This document shows positions 8,480 to 17,182 of a DNA stretch of 64,000 nt, in pieces. The notes beneath the pieces are model-generated. The model had not been told where the DNA came from, did no database searches, and saw only the letters and a program-made list of their open reading frames with translations. The DNA is taken from positions 1 to 64,000 of the forward strand of contig JAJTWY010000007.1 in the NCBI GenBank assembly GCA_021463165.1. Direction: 5' to 3'. The DNA comes from Pyrinomonadaceae bacterium. GTDB lineage: Bacteria; Acidobacteriota; Blastocatellia; Pyrinomonadales; Pyrinomonadaceae. Position 1 is the first letter of the stretch. Each line of letters begins with the position of its first letter. The translations under genes and the position numbers were made by a program.

Positions 8480-9886
8480 ATGCTCAGATTCTTTAACACG
8501 TTAACCCGTCAGATCGAGGATTTTCAGCCGCTTGAGGACGGCAAGGTACGGATGTACATCTGCGGCCCCACAGTGTGGAATTTCGCCCATATCGGTAATT
8601 TTCGCACGTTCGTCTTCGGCGATATTCTTCGGCGCTACATAAAGTTCAAGGGTTACAAGCTGACCCATGTAATGAACCTGACCGACATCGACGACCGGAT
8701 CATCAACGAGGCAGCGGCTAGAAATATCACGATCGACGAGTTTACCGAGCCTTACGCACAATATTTCCTTGAGGATTTTGATGCCCTTGGCAATGAGCGG
8801 CCTGAGGTCATGCCGCGGGCCACGCATCATATTCAGGAGATGATCGAGATCATTTCGGCCCTGCTTGCGAACGGGCACGCCTATGAATCTGACGGCTCGA
8901 TCTATTACCGTATCGCCGCCTTTCCTGAGTACGGTAAGCTCTCAAAGATCAATTTTTCGGGCAATATCGCCGGAGGCAGCGAAAGGATCGACACAGATAA
9001 ATACGATAAGGAAGATGCACGTGATTTCGCCCTGTGGAAGCTCGTCGGCCCCGACGACGAACCCGGATGGGACGCCCCATTTGGCCGCGGCCGCCCGGGC
9101 TGGCATATTGAGTGCTCGGCCATGTCAATGAAGTATCTCGGCAAAACCTTCGACCTGCATGCCGGCGGTCAGGACCTGCAGTTTCCCCATCACGAGAACG
9201 AGATCGCCCAGAGCGAGGGAGCGACTGGAGAACTTTTTGCAAAATACTGGATCCACAGCGAATTTCTCAAGATCGACGATGTAACGATGTCGAAATCTAA
9301 GGGCAATTTCTTCACTTTCCGTGATCTGTCGGCTCAAGGCTATTCACCGCTCGCGATCCGGTATTTGCTGATTTCGGTTCCCTATCGGAAGCAACTGAAT
9401 TTCACCTTCGAAGGCTTGCAAGGAGCCGAGTCGACCGTCGATCGCCTCCGCAACTTCCGAACTCTGGTCAAAAGCGGAGATACAACCGGCCGGCAGGTCA
9501 CCTCGCGCGACCTCGACGAGACGGCCGTGATAGCCCAGAAAAGGTTCGAGGCCGCGATGGACGACGATCTGAATACCGCCGCGGCGCTGGCCGCCGTTCA
9601 CGACATGGTTCGCGAAGTGAATACGGCAATGGCCGAAGGCCCGCTCGCTGAAGAGGAACAGTCCGCCATCCTGGATGCGGTGGCGAAATTCGATGCGGTT
9701 CTCGGCATCTTCGGCCCGGAAGACGACGGCATTCTCGACGCCGAGATCGAAGACTTGATCGCCGAACGCCAAGCCGCGCGTGCCGACCGCAATTTCGCAC
9801 GTTCAGACGAGATTCGCGACCTGCTGCTAGAAAAAGGGATAGTCCTTGAAGATACAAAGGACGGCGTCCGTTGGAAACGAAGATAG
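8480..9886 (+). CDS. cysS: Cysteinyl-tRNA synthetase
   Basis: Charges tRNA-Cys with cysteine. The frame is open from 8426, but homologues begin with MLRFFNTLTRQ, which starts at the ATG at 8480, giving 468 residues, the usual length. Class I motifs: zinc cysteine in MYICGPTVWNFAHIGNFR (HIGN as the HIGH box), GWHIECSAM with a second zinc cysteine, the HHENEIAQSE zinc ligands, and TMSKSKGNF as the KMSKS loop. The C-terminal DALR-like helical domain and the RNFARSDEIRDLLLEKGI tail are intact. No T-box is visible. A possible minus-10 so close to the ATG suggests a very short or absent 5' leader. Confidence 0.96.
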   Translation: MLRFFNTLTRQIEDFQPLEDGKVRMYICGPTVWNFAHIGNFRTFVFGDILRRYIKFKGYKLTHVMNLTDIDDRIINEAAARNITIDEFTEPYAQYFLEDFDALGNERPEVMPRATHHIQEMIEIISALLANGHAYESDGSIYYRIAAFPEYGKLSKINFSGNIAGGSERIDTDKYDKEDARDFALWKLVGPDDEPGWDAPFGRGRPGWHIECSAMSMKYLGKTFDLHAGGQDLQFPHHENEIAQSEGATGELFAKYWIHSEFLKIDDVTMSKSKGNFFTFRDLSAQGYSPLAIRYLLISVPYRKQLNFTFEGLQGAESTVDRLRNFRTLVKSGDTTGRQVTSRDLDETAVIAQKRFEAAMDDDLNTAAALAAVHDMVREVNTAMAEGPLAEEEQSAILDAVAKFDAVLGIFGPEDDGILDAEIEDLIAERQAARADRNFARSDEIRDLLLEKGIVLEDTKDGVRWKRR

Positions 9887-10020
9887 GGCCTTGGTGCAGC
9901 AAAACAGAACGTGTAGGTTAGTGGTCAGGTCACCGAACGTGTGAAAGATGCGGCTTGATCATTTTAAGAACGCCAGTCGCAAGGAAACGAATCTGGCTGC
10001 GAAATCATCTTTACCTAGTT

Positions 10021-10476
10021 ATGAAAAGATCGATCCTGATCGGATTTTTATTCACTTTGCTGCTGACTGGCTCAGCCATTGCCCAGCGAAATGTTGCGCA
10101 GGCTATCCAACGCGACCCGGTGCTCGAGGCCGACGCGAAGCACAACCTTGACGTTGCCCGCCAGGCCTATGCCCCGTTAAAACGTGCGTACAAGCAGGTT
10201 CTGCTCCGTTTCGAAGAAACCTACGCGGCATATCCTGAATTTTCGCAGATCGACGAATTTTTATATCTCGCCGGTATGAGCAGCTACTATCTCGCGGAAG
10301 GTAAAGGAAAACAAAAGGTCGATCTAAGGTCCGAAAAGGAAAAAGAAAAGTTTGCCCCGACAAAGTTAAAAGCCGATGCGATAGCGTATCTTTCAACCGT
10401 GGTTGAAAAGTATCCGGAGAGTAAGTTTGTCGCAGATGCAGCCAAGACACTCACGGTCTTAAAGACAGATAAGTAG
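10021..10476 (+). CDS. Small exported protein, TPR/BamD-like
   Basis: A 151-residue protein. The open frame begins at 9955, but the ATG at 10021 starts a classic signal peptide (MKRSILIGFLFTLLLTGSAIAQ). The mature part is helical with two tetratricopeptide-like units (VLLRFEETYAAYPEFSQIDEFLYLAGMSSYYLAEG and AIAYLSTVVEKYPESKFVADAAKTL). The second resembles the repeats of BamD/YfiO outer-membrane assembly lipoproteins. No lipobox cysteine is present and the protein is shorter than BamD, so it is more likely a periplasmic TPR protein. Role unknown. Confidence 0.7.
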   Translation: MKRSILIGFLFTLLLTGSAIAQRNVAQAIQRDPVLEADAKHNLDVARQAYAPLKRAYKQVLLRFEETYAAYPEFSQIDEFLYLAGMSSYYLAEGKGKQKVDLRSEKEKEKFAPTKLKADAIAYLSTVVEKYPESKFVADAAKTLTVLKTDK

Positions 10477-10543
10477 CCTTAATGATCGAGGGCGGTTCGT
10501 GAATTCCGCACAATCCATATTCTGTTTGAATTGACGTGGTACC

Positions 10544-10957
10544 GTGAACCTCAACCAAGTCACCATCTTTTCCGATAAAACAACCGAAACGGTCGAATTC
10601 TTCGAGAAGCTCGGCCTTCGCCGTATTGTCGATTCCCTGCCCCGCTATGCGCGGCTCGAATGTCCCGAGGGTGATTCAACGCTGTCCGTCCACGAGGCAG
10701 AGACCCGACCGGTAGGAAGGGCGCGCAAAACGCCCATAGTTCTCTATTTCGAATGCAATGACCTCGACGCCCAGGTCGAACGGCTTAAGTCACTCGGACT
10801 AAAATTCGACGAAGATCCCACCGACCGCCCATGGCTATGGCGTGAAGCCTATCTGAAAGATCCGAACGGCAATAAGATCTGCCTCTTCCATGCCGGTGAA
10901 AGCCGTCTGAACCCGCCCTGGCGGCTGACAAAACCGCTTCATTCAGCAAATAGTTGA
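10544..10957 (+). CDS. VOC-superfamily (glyoxalase/bleomycin-resistance-like) protein
   Basis: A 137-residue protein with a single vicinal-oxygen-chelate fold: beta-alpha-beta start MNLNQVTIFSDKTTETVEFFEKLGLRRIV, then ECNDLDAQVERLKSLGLKFDEDPTDRPWLWREAYLKDPNGNKICLFH near the end. The E in REAYLKDPNGN matches a usual metal ligand position. The start is GTG at 10544; no ATG fits. Substrate cannot be told from sequence. It stands alone between the small exported protein and the structured leader of the PfkB gene. Confidence 0.82.
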   Translation: MNLNQVTIFSDKTTETVEFFEKLGLRRIVDSLPRYARLECPEGDSTLSVHEAETRPVGRARKTPIVLYFECNDLDAQVERLKSLGLKFDEDPTDRPWLWREAYLKDPNGNKICLFHAGESRLNPPWRLTKPLHSANS

Positions 10958-11044
10958 AGAGCTGATCACAGCTGCCGATCCTCGTGTGGGCTTAAAAACG
11001 ACCGGTGACACGCTGGTTTTGGACAGGAACCCGTGAGCCCTATC

Positions 11045-11119
11045 AGCAAAATTTGTTGCATTTTCGCGACAATTTTGCTATGATGCTACATGGATTGCCA
11101 GGTGATATATCATCTGGCA
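11045..11119 (+). promoter_or_regulatory. Strong promoter overlapped by two palindromes (putative operators)
   Basis: A near-consensus sigma-70 promoter, TTGCAT (11056-11061), 17 bp, TATGAT (11079-11084). An imperfect dyad with arms at 11045-11059 and 11066-11079 (AGCAAAATTTGTTGC against GCGACAATTTTGCT) covers the minus-35 and spacer. A second, near-perfect 24-bp palindrome spans 11096-11119, centred on ATAT with one G-T mismatch, and begins about 5 nt after the predicted transcription start. This is the layout of a repressible promoter. The regulator is not known. Confidence 0.6.
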
Positions 11120-11383
11120 AAAGTTTCTTGAAAATCTAAAATGATCGACAAGTCGGTCGGTGTAAACTGTGTCGTTTCAATAGTTTAGGCGTCCCAAACG
11201 GCCAGTGGGACAGTCGTGGTACGATGGTACGCATCGAAAAACGCGGCTAACCCTACTCTTAGCAACAATTACAGGCGTTTTTCCTGTAAGACAGTTCCGG
11301 AAACATCACCGACGTGGTCAAAGGTTCATGCAAAGTGTAAAATACTGGTTCTCGCTATTTCCATTGGAGACTTTATCTAATAG
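11091..11383 (+). other. Long structured 5' leader or small RNA upstream of the PfkB-kinase gene
   Basis: The 425 bp between genes hold no convincing protein gene. From the predicted start near 11091 the transcript would run about 290 nt before the ATG at 11384 and would form several hairpins: 11096-11119, GTCCCA/TGGGAC (11191-11196 with 11206-11211), CGATG/CATCG (11222-11226 with 11232-11236), and TTACAGG/CCTGTAA (11269-11275 with 11283-11289). None has an adjoining T-run, so they are not simple terminators. It could be a cis-regulatory leader or an independent RNA. I recognise no known riboswitch class. Confidence 0.4.
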
Positions 11384-12319
11384 ATGTCATTAACAGTTGT
11401 TGGTTCGGTGGCCTTCGATGCACTCGAAACGCCATTTGGTAAACGGGAAAAGATCCTTGGCGGTGCGGCGACGCACTTTGGGCTGTCGGCAAGCTTCTTT
11501 ACTCAGGTGAATGCGGTTGGCGTGGTCGGGGATGATTTCGGCGACGAAGAATGGGATGTTTTCCGCCGTCATCATATCAACACCAACGATATCGAGGTCG
11601 TCCCCGACGGCAAGACGTTCTTCTGGCGAGGCCGATACGACTATGATATGAACACGGCCCACACGCTCGACACGCAGTTGAACGTCTTTGAAACATTTCA
11701 GCCGAAGCTATCGGAGAACTCGAAAGACGCGCGGCTGCTGTTCCTTGCCAATATCCTGCCGACGCTCCAAAAGCAGGTACGCGAGCAGATGCCGGATGCG
11801 GAATTCGTTGCGATGGATACGATGAATTTCTGGATCTCGTCGATGAAGGACGCGGTCATTGAAACGATCAAAGTCTGCGACTGTATTATCATCAACGACG
11901 CCGAGGCTCGGCAGTTGACTGAGGAACCGAGCATCTATAAAGCTGCTCGCGCCATTATGGATCTGGGTCTCAAGGCTGTCGTCATCAAGCGGGGTGAATA
12001 CGGAGCAACGCTATTTACTCGCGACGGATATTTTGCGGCTCCGGCCTATCCGCTCGAGAGCGTGTTTGACCCGACCGGTGCCGGCGACACATTCGCAGGC
12101 GGTTTTATGGGCTATCTGGCGGCGCATACCGAGATCAACGATGAGACCCTGCGAAGGGCGATGATATACGGCTCGGTCATGGCGTCTTTCAACGTCGAAA
12201 AATTCGGTACCGAACGCGTCGACGGCCTTGACTATCCCGAGATCAACGAGCGTTTCAGGACGTTCAAGCAAATGACACACTTTGACGATATTCCCTTTGA
12301 AAGGGCGACGGCAGCTTAG
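11384..12319 (+). CDS. PfkB-family carbohydrate/nucleoside kinase
   Basis: A 311-residue ribokinase-fold kinase that transfers ATP phosphate to a sugar or nucleoside hydroxyl. PfkB signature 1 region: GGAATHFGLSASFF near residues 27-40. Signature 2: DPTGAGDTFAGGFMGYL near residues 228-244, with the catalytic Asp and anion hole. NAMDTMNFW and IIINDAEARQL are typical of the adenosine/sugar kinase branch. The substrate is not predictable. The next gene starts 11 bp downstream, so they form a two-gene unit behind the unusual leader. Confidence 0.88.
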   Translation: MSLTVVGSVAFDALETPFGKREKILGGAATHFGLSASFFTQVNAVGVVGDDFGDEEWDVFRRHHINTNDIEVVPDGKTFFWRGRYDYDMNTAHTLDTQLNVFETFQPKLSENSKDARLLFLANILPTLQKQVREQMPDAEFVAMDTMNFWISSMKDAVIETIKVCDCIIINDAEARQLTEEPSIYKAARAIMDLGLKAVVIKRGEYGATLFTRDGYFAAPAYPLESVFDPTGAGDTFAGGFMGYLAAHTEINDETLRRAMIYGSVMASFNVEKFGTERVDGLDYPEINERFRTFKQMTHFDDIPFERATAA

Positions 12320-12330
12320 TTGGGTTCCGA

Positions 12331-13089
12331 ATGGAGAAGAAAAGCGACAACTCTCTTCGGCGGTTCGATCGGAAAAGATCGAATTATCCCCTCATGATCG
12401 GCGGACTGGTCCTGCTCGGCGTTCTCATCGCGGGGATCGGCTTATCGCTGCGGGCTGAGAACCTCGCCGGCGCGGCAATTTTCTTCGCCGCGACGGCGAT
12501 CTTCATCCTCGTGGCCCTGATGGATATTGCCAATCGCCGACGGATCGAAGCGGTCGATGACCGCAAATTTATTCGCTGGGACGCCGCGATGCCGGAGGTA
12601 CAGCGGCAGAATGTGAACGTCGAGGTCCGAGAGCTCGCCCGGCTGCTCGGCATTGCTGAGGACGGCCTTTCCGATCTCCTGTCGGCCTATATCGTCGCCG
12701 AAGACCTTGCGCTGCGTCAGGTTCAGCAGGAAGAGAACCTTCCGCTGATGCGTCACGTCAGCATCGGTGGGGCATCGTTCGACGCCGTAATGGTCGAGCA
12801 CGATCTGATCACGTGCATCGAGGTCTCGTTTCTCGTCGTGCCCGACGTGAGACAGGAAAAGATCGAGTCGATGCTGAAAAAAGTGACCCTCGCCAAGCGC
12901 AATCTTGCCGAGGAAAAAAGCCGCCTCCGGCTTCGGCTGATGCTCGTACTGGTCACGCAGCTCACAAATGAGGAAGAAGAACGGCTTCGTGGAATGCTCG
13001 TTACCCGTCGTTTTTCAGATACGCCGGTCGATATCGACATCCGCCTTCTCGATTTTGAAGTTCTGCAGAAGGTGTACCTTTCGGAGTAG
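12331..13089 (+). CDS. Two-helix membrane-anchored protein of unknown function
   Basis: A 252-residue protein. Residues 1-20 are basic (RRFDRKRSN). Two membrane helices follow at about 21-40 (LMIGGLVLLGVLIAGIGLSL) and 47-66 (GAAIFFAATAIFILVALMDI). A cytosolic domain of about 185 residues remains. It opens with a helix-turn-helix-like segment (REL ARLLGIAEDGLSDLLSAYIV) and ends in an alpha/beta part (ITCIEVSFLVVPDVRQEKIESMLKK, LRLMLVLVTQL), somewhat reminiscent of restriction-endonuclease-like folds, but no catalytic motif is visible. Its 11-bp spacing to the PfkB kinase suggests co-expression. I do not recognise the family. Confidence 0.7.
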   Translation: MEKKSDNSLRRFDRKRSNYPLMIGGLVLLGVLIAGIGLSLRAENLAGAAIFFAATAIFILVALMDIANRRRIEAVDDRKFIRWDAAMPEVQRQNVNVEVRELARLLGIAEDGLSDLLSAYIVAEDLALRQVQQEENLPLMRHVSIGGASFDAVMVEHDLITCIEVSFLVVPDVRQEKIESMLKKVTLAKRNLAEEKSRLRLRLMLVLVTQLTNEEEERLRGMLVTRRFSDTPVDIDIRLLDFEVLQKVYLSE

Positions 13090-13186
13090 TCGCCGGTTGC
13101 CGGCCGACAAGCTGTGTCGCGACTGAAGAAAACGACAGAAGGATCAAGGATCTGACAACTGGCACTGACAAGCTAAAACAAGTCCT

Positions 13187-13948
13187 ATGTTAAAAAACAA
13201 AATCGGAATGATCTTCGGCGTTGCGAACAAACGTTCGATCGCTTGGGCCTGTGCCTCTGCTTGTGCCGAGCACGGTGCGACGATGGCATTTACTTATCAG
13301 GGCGAGCGGCTGCAGGAGAATGTCGAGAAACTCGCCGGTGAGCTTCCAGGTTCGCTCGTCGTACCATGTGATGTGACAGATCAGGCTGAGGTGGATGCGG
13401 CCTTTGCGGCCGTTGCAGACAGATTCGGCCGCCTGGATTTTGTAGTTCATTCCATCGCCTACGCACCAAAGGAAGCACTCGAAGGCGAATTTGTAACTAC
13501 GACGCGTGAAGCCTTTCGCACGGCGCTCGAGATAAGCGCTTTCTCCCTGACGCAGGTTGCGCTCGCTGCTTCTCCGCTGATGAGGGAAGGCGGTTCGATC
13601 GTGACGATGAGCTATTACGGGGCCGAGAAAGTTGTCTCGAACTATAACGTCATGGGCGTCGCCAAAGCGGCGCTCGAAAGCTCGACCCGCTATCTCGCCG
13701 CCGACCTTGGCAAAAATAATATTCGTGTCAACGCGATCAGCGCTGGGCCGATCAATACGCTCTCAGCAAGGGGAGTCAAGAATATGGGGTCGCTCCTCGG
13801 ATACGTGGGCGAAAAGTCCCCGCTCAAGCGCAACGTTGCGGTGCAGGAGGTCGGAAATACAGCCCTCTTCCTCGTCAGCGACCTTTCCACGGGTATCACC
13901 GGCGAGACCATATACGTGGACTGCGGCTATAACATCATGGGGATCTAA
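13187..13948 (+). CDS. fabI: Enoyl-[acyl-carrier-protein] reductase (NADH)
   Basis: Reduces the trans-2-enoyl-ACP double bond, the last step of each fatty-acid elongation cycle. The 253-residue short-chain dehydrogenase has the FabI-type nucleotide loop GVANKRSIAWA (residues 11-21), DVTD at the adenine site, and the FabI catalytic arrangement Tyr-x6-Lys in YNVMGVAKAALE. The substrate-binding SAGPINTLSARG loop and the C-terminal ITGETIYVDCGYNIMGI are typical. The stop codon overlaps the start of the next gene (TAATG), so the two are translationally coupled. FabI is the triclosan target in other bacteria. Confidence 0.95.
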   Translation: MLKNKIGMIFGVANKRSIAWACASACAEHGATMAFTYQGERLQENVEKLAGELPGSLVVPCDVTDQAEVDAAFAAVADRFGRLDFVVHSIAYAPKEALEGEFVTTTREAFRTALEISAFSLTQVALAASPLMREGGSIVTMSYYGAEKVVSNYNVMGVAKAALESSTRYLAADLGKNNIRVNAISAGPINTLSARGVKNMGSLLGYVGEKSPLKRNVAVQEVGNTALFLVSDLSTGITGETIYVDCGYNIMGI

Positions 13949-14775
13949 TGGCGCAAACAAGAAAGAAAGTACCGAACGCCGCATCGACAAAGACGAAGCC
14001 GTATCCGAAGACGGTTGCCGAAGCGAAACAGATCGAGGGTAATCCCAGCTACTGGAGAATGACCGACGACGAAGTCCTCCTGCGTTCGCCGCGGCCACAG
14101 GATGATTACAAAACATCGGATTCTTGGCGTGTGTTCCGGATCATGGGTGAGTTCGTCGGGGGATTCGATACACTGGCGACCGTGACCCGCGGCGTATCGA
14201 TCTTCGGTTCGGCGCGCACGCCCGAAGACGATCCGCAATACGAGGCCGCTCGCCAAACCGCTTATCTCCTGGGCTCGGCCGGGTTCGAGATCATAACCGG
14301 CGGTGGCCCCGGGATCATGGAGGCCGCTAACCGCGGTGCTCACGAGGCCGGAGCCGTTTCGATCGGCTGCAATATCGAACTACCGTTGGAGCAGAGCCCG
14401 AATCGCTATCAGAACCTTTCTCTGACGTTCAAGTATTTCTTCGTCCGCAAGACGATGTTTATCAAGTACAGTAACGCCTATGTCATTTTTCCCGGCGGAT
14501 TCGGAACGATGGACGAACTGTTCGAAGCTCTTACGTTGATCCAAACGCGAAAGATACGAAACTTCCCTGTCGTACTTTTTGGCTCTCAGTATTGGCGCGG
14601 TATGCTCACGTGGATAACGTCAACGATGCTTCACGAAAAGATGATAAACGTCGAAGATCTTGGGTTGATCCATTTGACCGATTCACCTCGGGATGCGGTC
14701 GACTTCATTGTCAAGACCGCTTACGCCCGGGAAGAGAAACCTGATATGACTGACTCTGCCGGTCCGGAGAGCTAG
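13948..14775 (+). CDS. LOG-family protein (cytokinin riboside 5'-monophosphate phosphoribohydrolase-like)
   Basis: A 275-residue Rossmann protein of the TIGR00730/LOG family, which hydrolyses nucleotide 5'-monophosphates to base plus ribose 5-phosphate. It carries SIFGSARTP, the GGGPGIMEAANRGAHEAG loop and the diagnostic PGGFGTMDELFEALTLIQ motif with the catalytic Glu. The first 75 residues are an extra basic and charged segment (QTRKKVPNAASTKTK...), longer than in the minimal family. TAATG overlap with fabI indicates coupling. It converges with cutA, sharing the last 4 bp. The actual nucleotide substrate is uncertain. Confidence 0.88.
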   Translation: MAQTRKKVPNAASTKTKPYPKTVAEAKQIEGNPSYWRMTDDEVLLRSPRPQDDYKTSDSWRVFRIMGEFVGGFDTLATVTRGVSIFGSARTPEDDPQYEAARQTAYLLGSAGFEIITGGGPGIMEAANRGAHEAGAVSIGCNIELPLEQSPNRYQNLSLTFKYFFVRKTMFIKYSNAYVIFPGGFGTMDELFEALTLIQTRKIRNFPVVLFGSQYWRGMLTWITSTMLHEKMINVEDLGLIHLTDSPRDAVDFIVKTAYAREEKPDMTDSAGPES

Positions 14776-15080
14776 GACAGAACAGTATTCAGCCAGTGTG
14801 AGTACTCCGCCGAAATATTGGCAGCTTCGATAGCGACGATCTCCGGGACGTCATAGCTATGATGGTCTTTGATAAATAACTCAAGTTTTGGATACAGTTC
14901 GGCTGCCGACTTGATCATCAGCAGACACTCAGTATCGCTCTTGACCTCTCCTTGCCAACGGTAAACCGAACGCATCGGCGGCAGGACCTGGACACAGGCC
15001 GCCAAGCGGGCATCAATAATGGCATCCGCAAGCATGTCGGCCTCATTGGGTGGGGTGGTTGTGAACACGATAATGGCCAT
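14772..15080 (-). CDS. cutA: Divalent-cation tolerance protein CutA
   Basis: A 102-residue ferredoxin-like protein that forms trimers and is linked to copper tolerance in E. coli, though its molecular role is unsettled. Family signatures: VFTTTPPNEADMLADAIIDARLAACVQVLPPMRSVYRWQGEV, ECLLMIKS, and HSYDVPEIVAI followed by YSHWL at the C-terminus. The length is normal. It is convergent with and slightly overlapping the LOG gene end. Confidence 0.93.
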   Translation of the reverse strand: MAIIVFTTTPPNEADMLADAIIDARLAACVQVLPPMRSVYRWQGEVKSDTECLLMIKSAAELYPKLELFIKDHHSYDVPEIVAIEAANISAEYSHWLNTVLS

Positions 15081-15147
15081 TTGAGAATCATAGCTCAGAA
15101 TGGACGGGGATCAACAGGCAATCGCGGCCGGCTGGTGCTAGTATTCC

Positions 15148-17016
15148 CTAGCGTCGCGTCTGAAATCGTGGATCCAACCGGATCGCGGTTTGAAAATGTT
15201 TGTCGGCTTGTTCCGACATTCCGGCATTGCTCAGTCGCAGCCCAAGCATCCAGTGAAAATAAGGATCGTTTGGAGTTGAGCGGTCGGCCTGGAATTGGGC
15301 TTGGACAGCTGCTTCTGTTCGCCCGATCTCAGAATTAGCCGCGGCCAGAAAATTGTTGACCAGAGGAAGATCCGGATTTCCCCGGGCGGCGTCGTTCCAA
15401 ACCGCGATAGCCTCGGCTTTGCGACCGAGCATCCACAGCGACTCGCCCTTTTCCTCACGCGCAACTGGAATGCTGGCCGCCATCATTGCCTCGTCAAGCG
15501 AATGGAGGGCCTCGTCGTAGCGGCCCATCCTATTGAGGATCGCCCCGCGGTAGTAGAGGCTTATCGCACGGGCCTGTCCACGTTGAAGCCCGGCAGACAT
15601 CGTCAAATGATGAAGGCATTGATCAATATTGCCGGTGAGAAATTCAAGCCACGCCAGTTTTGGCATAGCTTCCACGTTCGTCAAAAGGCCGTATTTCCGG
15701 GCGACCTCGAAATGCCCTCGTCCGGCGGTGATATTCGCCTTGTCGGCAGGACTGAGCCACTGCGACGGATCGCGCTGGGCAAGTGCGAGTTCGTCGGGAA
15801 CCTGAACACTTTGAAATACGAGCGTGCCCGCACGTTCGTGATATCGAATAAAGCCGCTGTGAGCAACCAGGCCGAGCCAAAGAAGCGAAAACCCAAGGAA
15901 GGCCCACCCTACTGGCTGCATTCGCCCCGCGATCTTAAGGGAGCGTCCGTAAAAAGCAAGATCCCGACGGCGAACCATGTGGAATCCCCGCAGAGCAAGA
16001 AAAGCCGAGATCGCCGCTATGCCAAGTGCCATCAGCATCGGAACCACCTGATAGACGTTCCACACGGCAAAATAGCTAGCTATGAAAACAGCCGCAGCGA
16101 ACGCTTCTTCGGGCCATGTAAGAGAAGCAGTCTTCTTCGCGGACTTGCCGATGGCTCCCGCAGGCTTTCCAAAGCCGAAGTAGAGTGCATCGTTTGGACA
16201 TACGGACACGCAGTCCATGCATTTCATACAGCCTGGGTCAACAACCATCCCGAACTGCTTTACCTCGGAATGGACGATCACATTCGACGTACAGGCCGCG
16301 GTACAATGACCACACTCATTGCAGGCATCCGTCACACGAATGCGTCCCGGCGCTACCTTGTCCGCAAGGCTGAAAAAACCGCCATACGGGCAAGCGTAAG
16401 TGCAGAAGCCCTTGGCACCGAGAAAATACACCGTCATGAAGGCACAAATGAAAATGAAGGGGATCGCAACCCAGATCGGCGGAAAAGTGGCCCAAAAATC
16501 GGTTGTGATCAGATGGTTGGTGAATTGCGGGAAAAGGGGCTCATTCGGGGGTTTTGTAAGCCAACGCCCAAAGGTCGGCCAAACGAACATATAGAGAGCA
16601 GCGATCAGGGGTACGAAGACCAGCAGTCGCGAACGGAACGGCCTCGGTTTCAGGCCTATTCTTTCCAGAAGCCACGCACAGAGATCCTGGAGGGCAATGA
16701 TATGGCAACCCCAACCGCAAACGAACCGGCCAAATATCAGAGTGGCAATAATTGCCAACGAAAAGAATATTACCCCCGCATTGATAGCACCTTGCTGCAG
16801 CGTATACATCGCTTCGGACGGTTCGATCGGCGAAACCGTCGTGCCCATCAAGCGCCATTGGACAATGTGGGCGAGCATAAGAAGGTTCACGGTGATCAGA
16901 GTGATCGCACGCCAACGACTCTTTCGGGCTCCTTGCGGGGAAGACGATCGGGGATGGACCGGCAGGTACCGAGATCGGCTCGCCGCCTGTTGTTTAGCTT
17001 CACAACCCGATTTCAT
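15148..17016 (-). CDS. Membrane polyferredoxin (NapH/NosR/CcoG-like) fused to a TPR domain
   Basis: A 622-residue fusion. The N-terminal half has several membrane helices (near 36-56, 78-97, 128-146, 185-205), the CGWGCH motif at residues 100-105 and a second CTYACPYG motif, as in NapH-type quinol-linked iron-sulfur proteins. Two [4Fe-4S] ferredoxin clusters follow (CNECGHCTAAC and CMKCMDCVSVCP). Two more helices lead to a C-terminal half of TPR-like repeats (GNIDQCLHHLTMSAGLQRG, GRYDEALHSLDEAM, PYFHWMLGLRLSNAGMSEQADKHFQTAIRLDP). Electron transfer at the membrane is inferred; the partner is unknown. No nap, nos or cco genes are nearby. A 597-codon plus-strand frame opposite is a shadow. Confidence 0.85.
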   Translation of the reverse strand: MKSGCEAKQQAASRSRYLPVHPRSSSPQGARKSRWRAITLITVNLLMLAHIVQWRLMGTTVSPIEPSEAMYTLQQGAINAGVIFFSLAIIATLIFGRFVCGWGCHIIALQDLCAWLLERIGLKPRPFRSRLLVFVPLIAALYMFVWPTFGRWLTKPPNEPLFPQFTNHLITTDFWATFPPIWVAIPFIFICAFMTVYFLGAKGFCTYACPYGGFFSLADKVAPGRIRVTDACNECGHCTAACTSNVIVHSEVKQFGMVVDPGCMKCMDCVSVCPNDALYFGFGKPAGAIGKSAKKTASLTWPEEAFAAAVFIASYFAVWNVYQVVPMLMALGIAAISAFLALRGFHMVRRRDLAFYGRSLKIAGRMQPVGWAFLGFSLLWLGLVAHSGFIRYHERAGTLVFQSVQVPDELALAQRDPSQWLSPADKANITAGRGHFEVARKYGLLTNVEAMPKLAWLEFLTGNIDQCLHHLTMSAGLQRGQARAISLYYRGAILNRMGRYDEALHSLDEAMMAASIPVAREEKGESLWMLGRKAEAIAVWNDAARGNPDLPLVNNFLAAANSEIGRTEAAVQAQFQADRSTPNDPYFHWMLGLRLSNAGMSEQADKHFQTAIRLDPRFQTRR

Positions 17017-17182
17017 ATCTCAGAAGTACGCCCACCCGTAGCCGAAAGGCTATTTCAATACTATATCTTCCTTGCCTCGCGGGGCTAGAAGAGTGTTAAA
17101 GTAGAGAATTGAGTTTGTCGCGAGGCTGGGTCCACATTTAGCCTCCGATATTCTCACTGAACAAAGGGGAGATCTTATATCT

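Noticed and set aside
11205..11393. 62-codon open frame in the PfkB leader
   Set aside because: No ribosome site, no domain, and it overlaps the kinase start out of frame. The hairpins explain the region better.
15295..17088. 597-codon plus-strand open frame
   Set aside because: It lies opposite the polyferredoxin/TPR gene, whose cysteine clusters, membrane helices and TPRs are unmistakable. The plus-strand peptide has no recognisable domain and a shadow-type composition.
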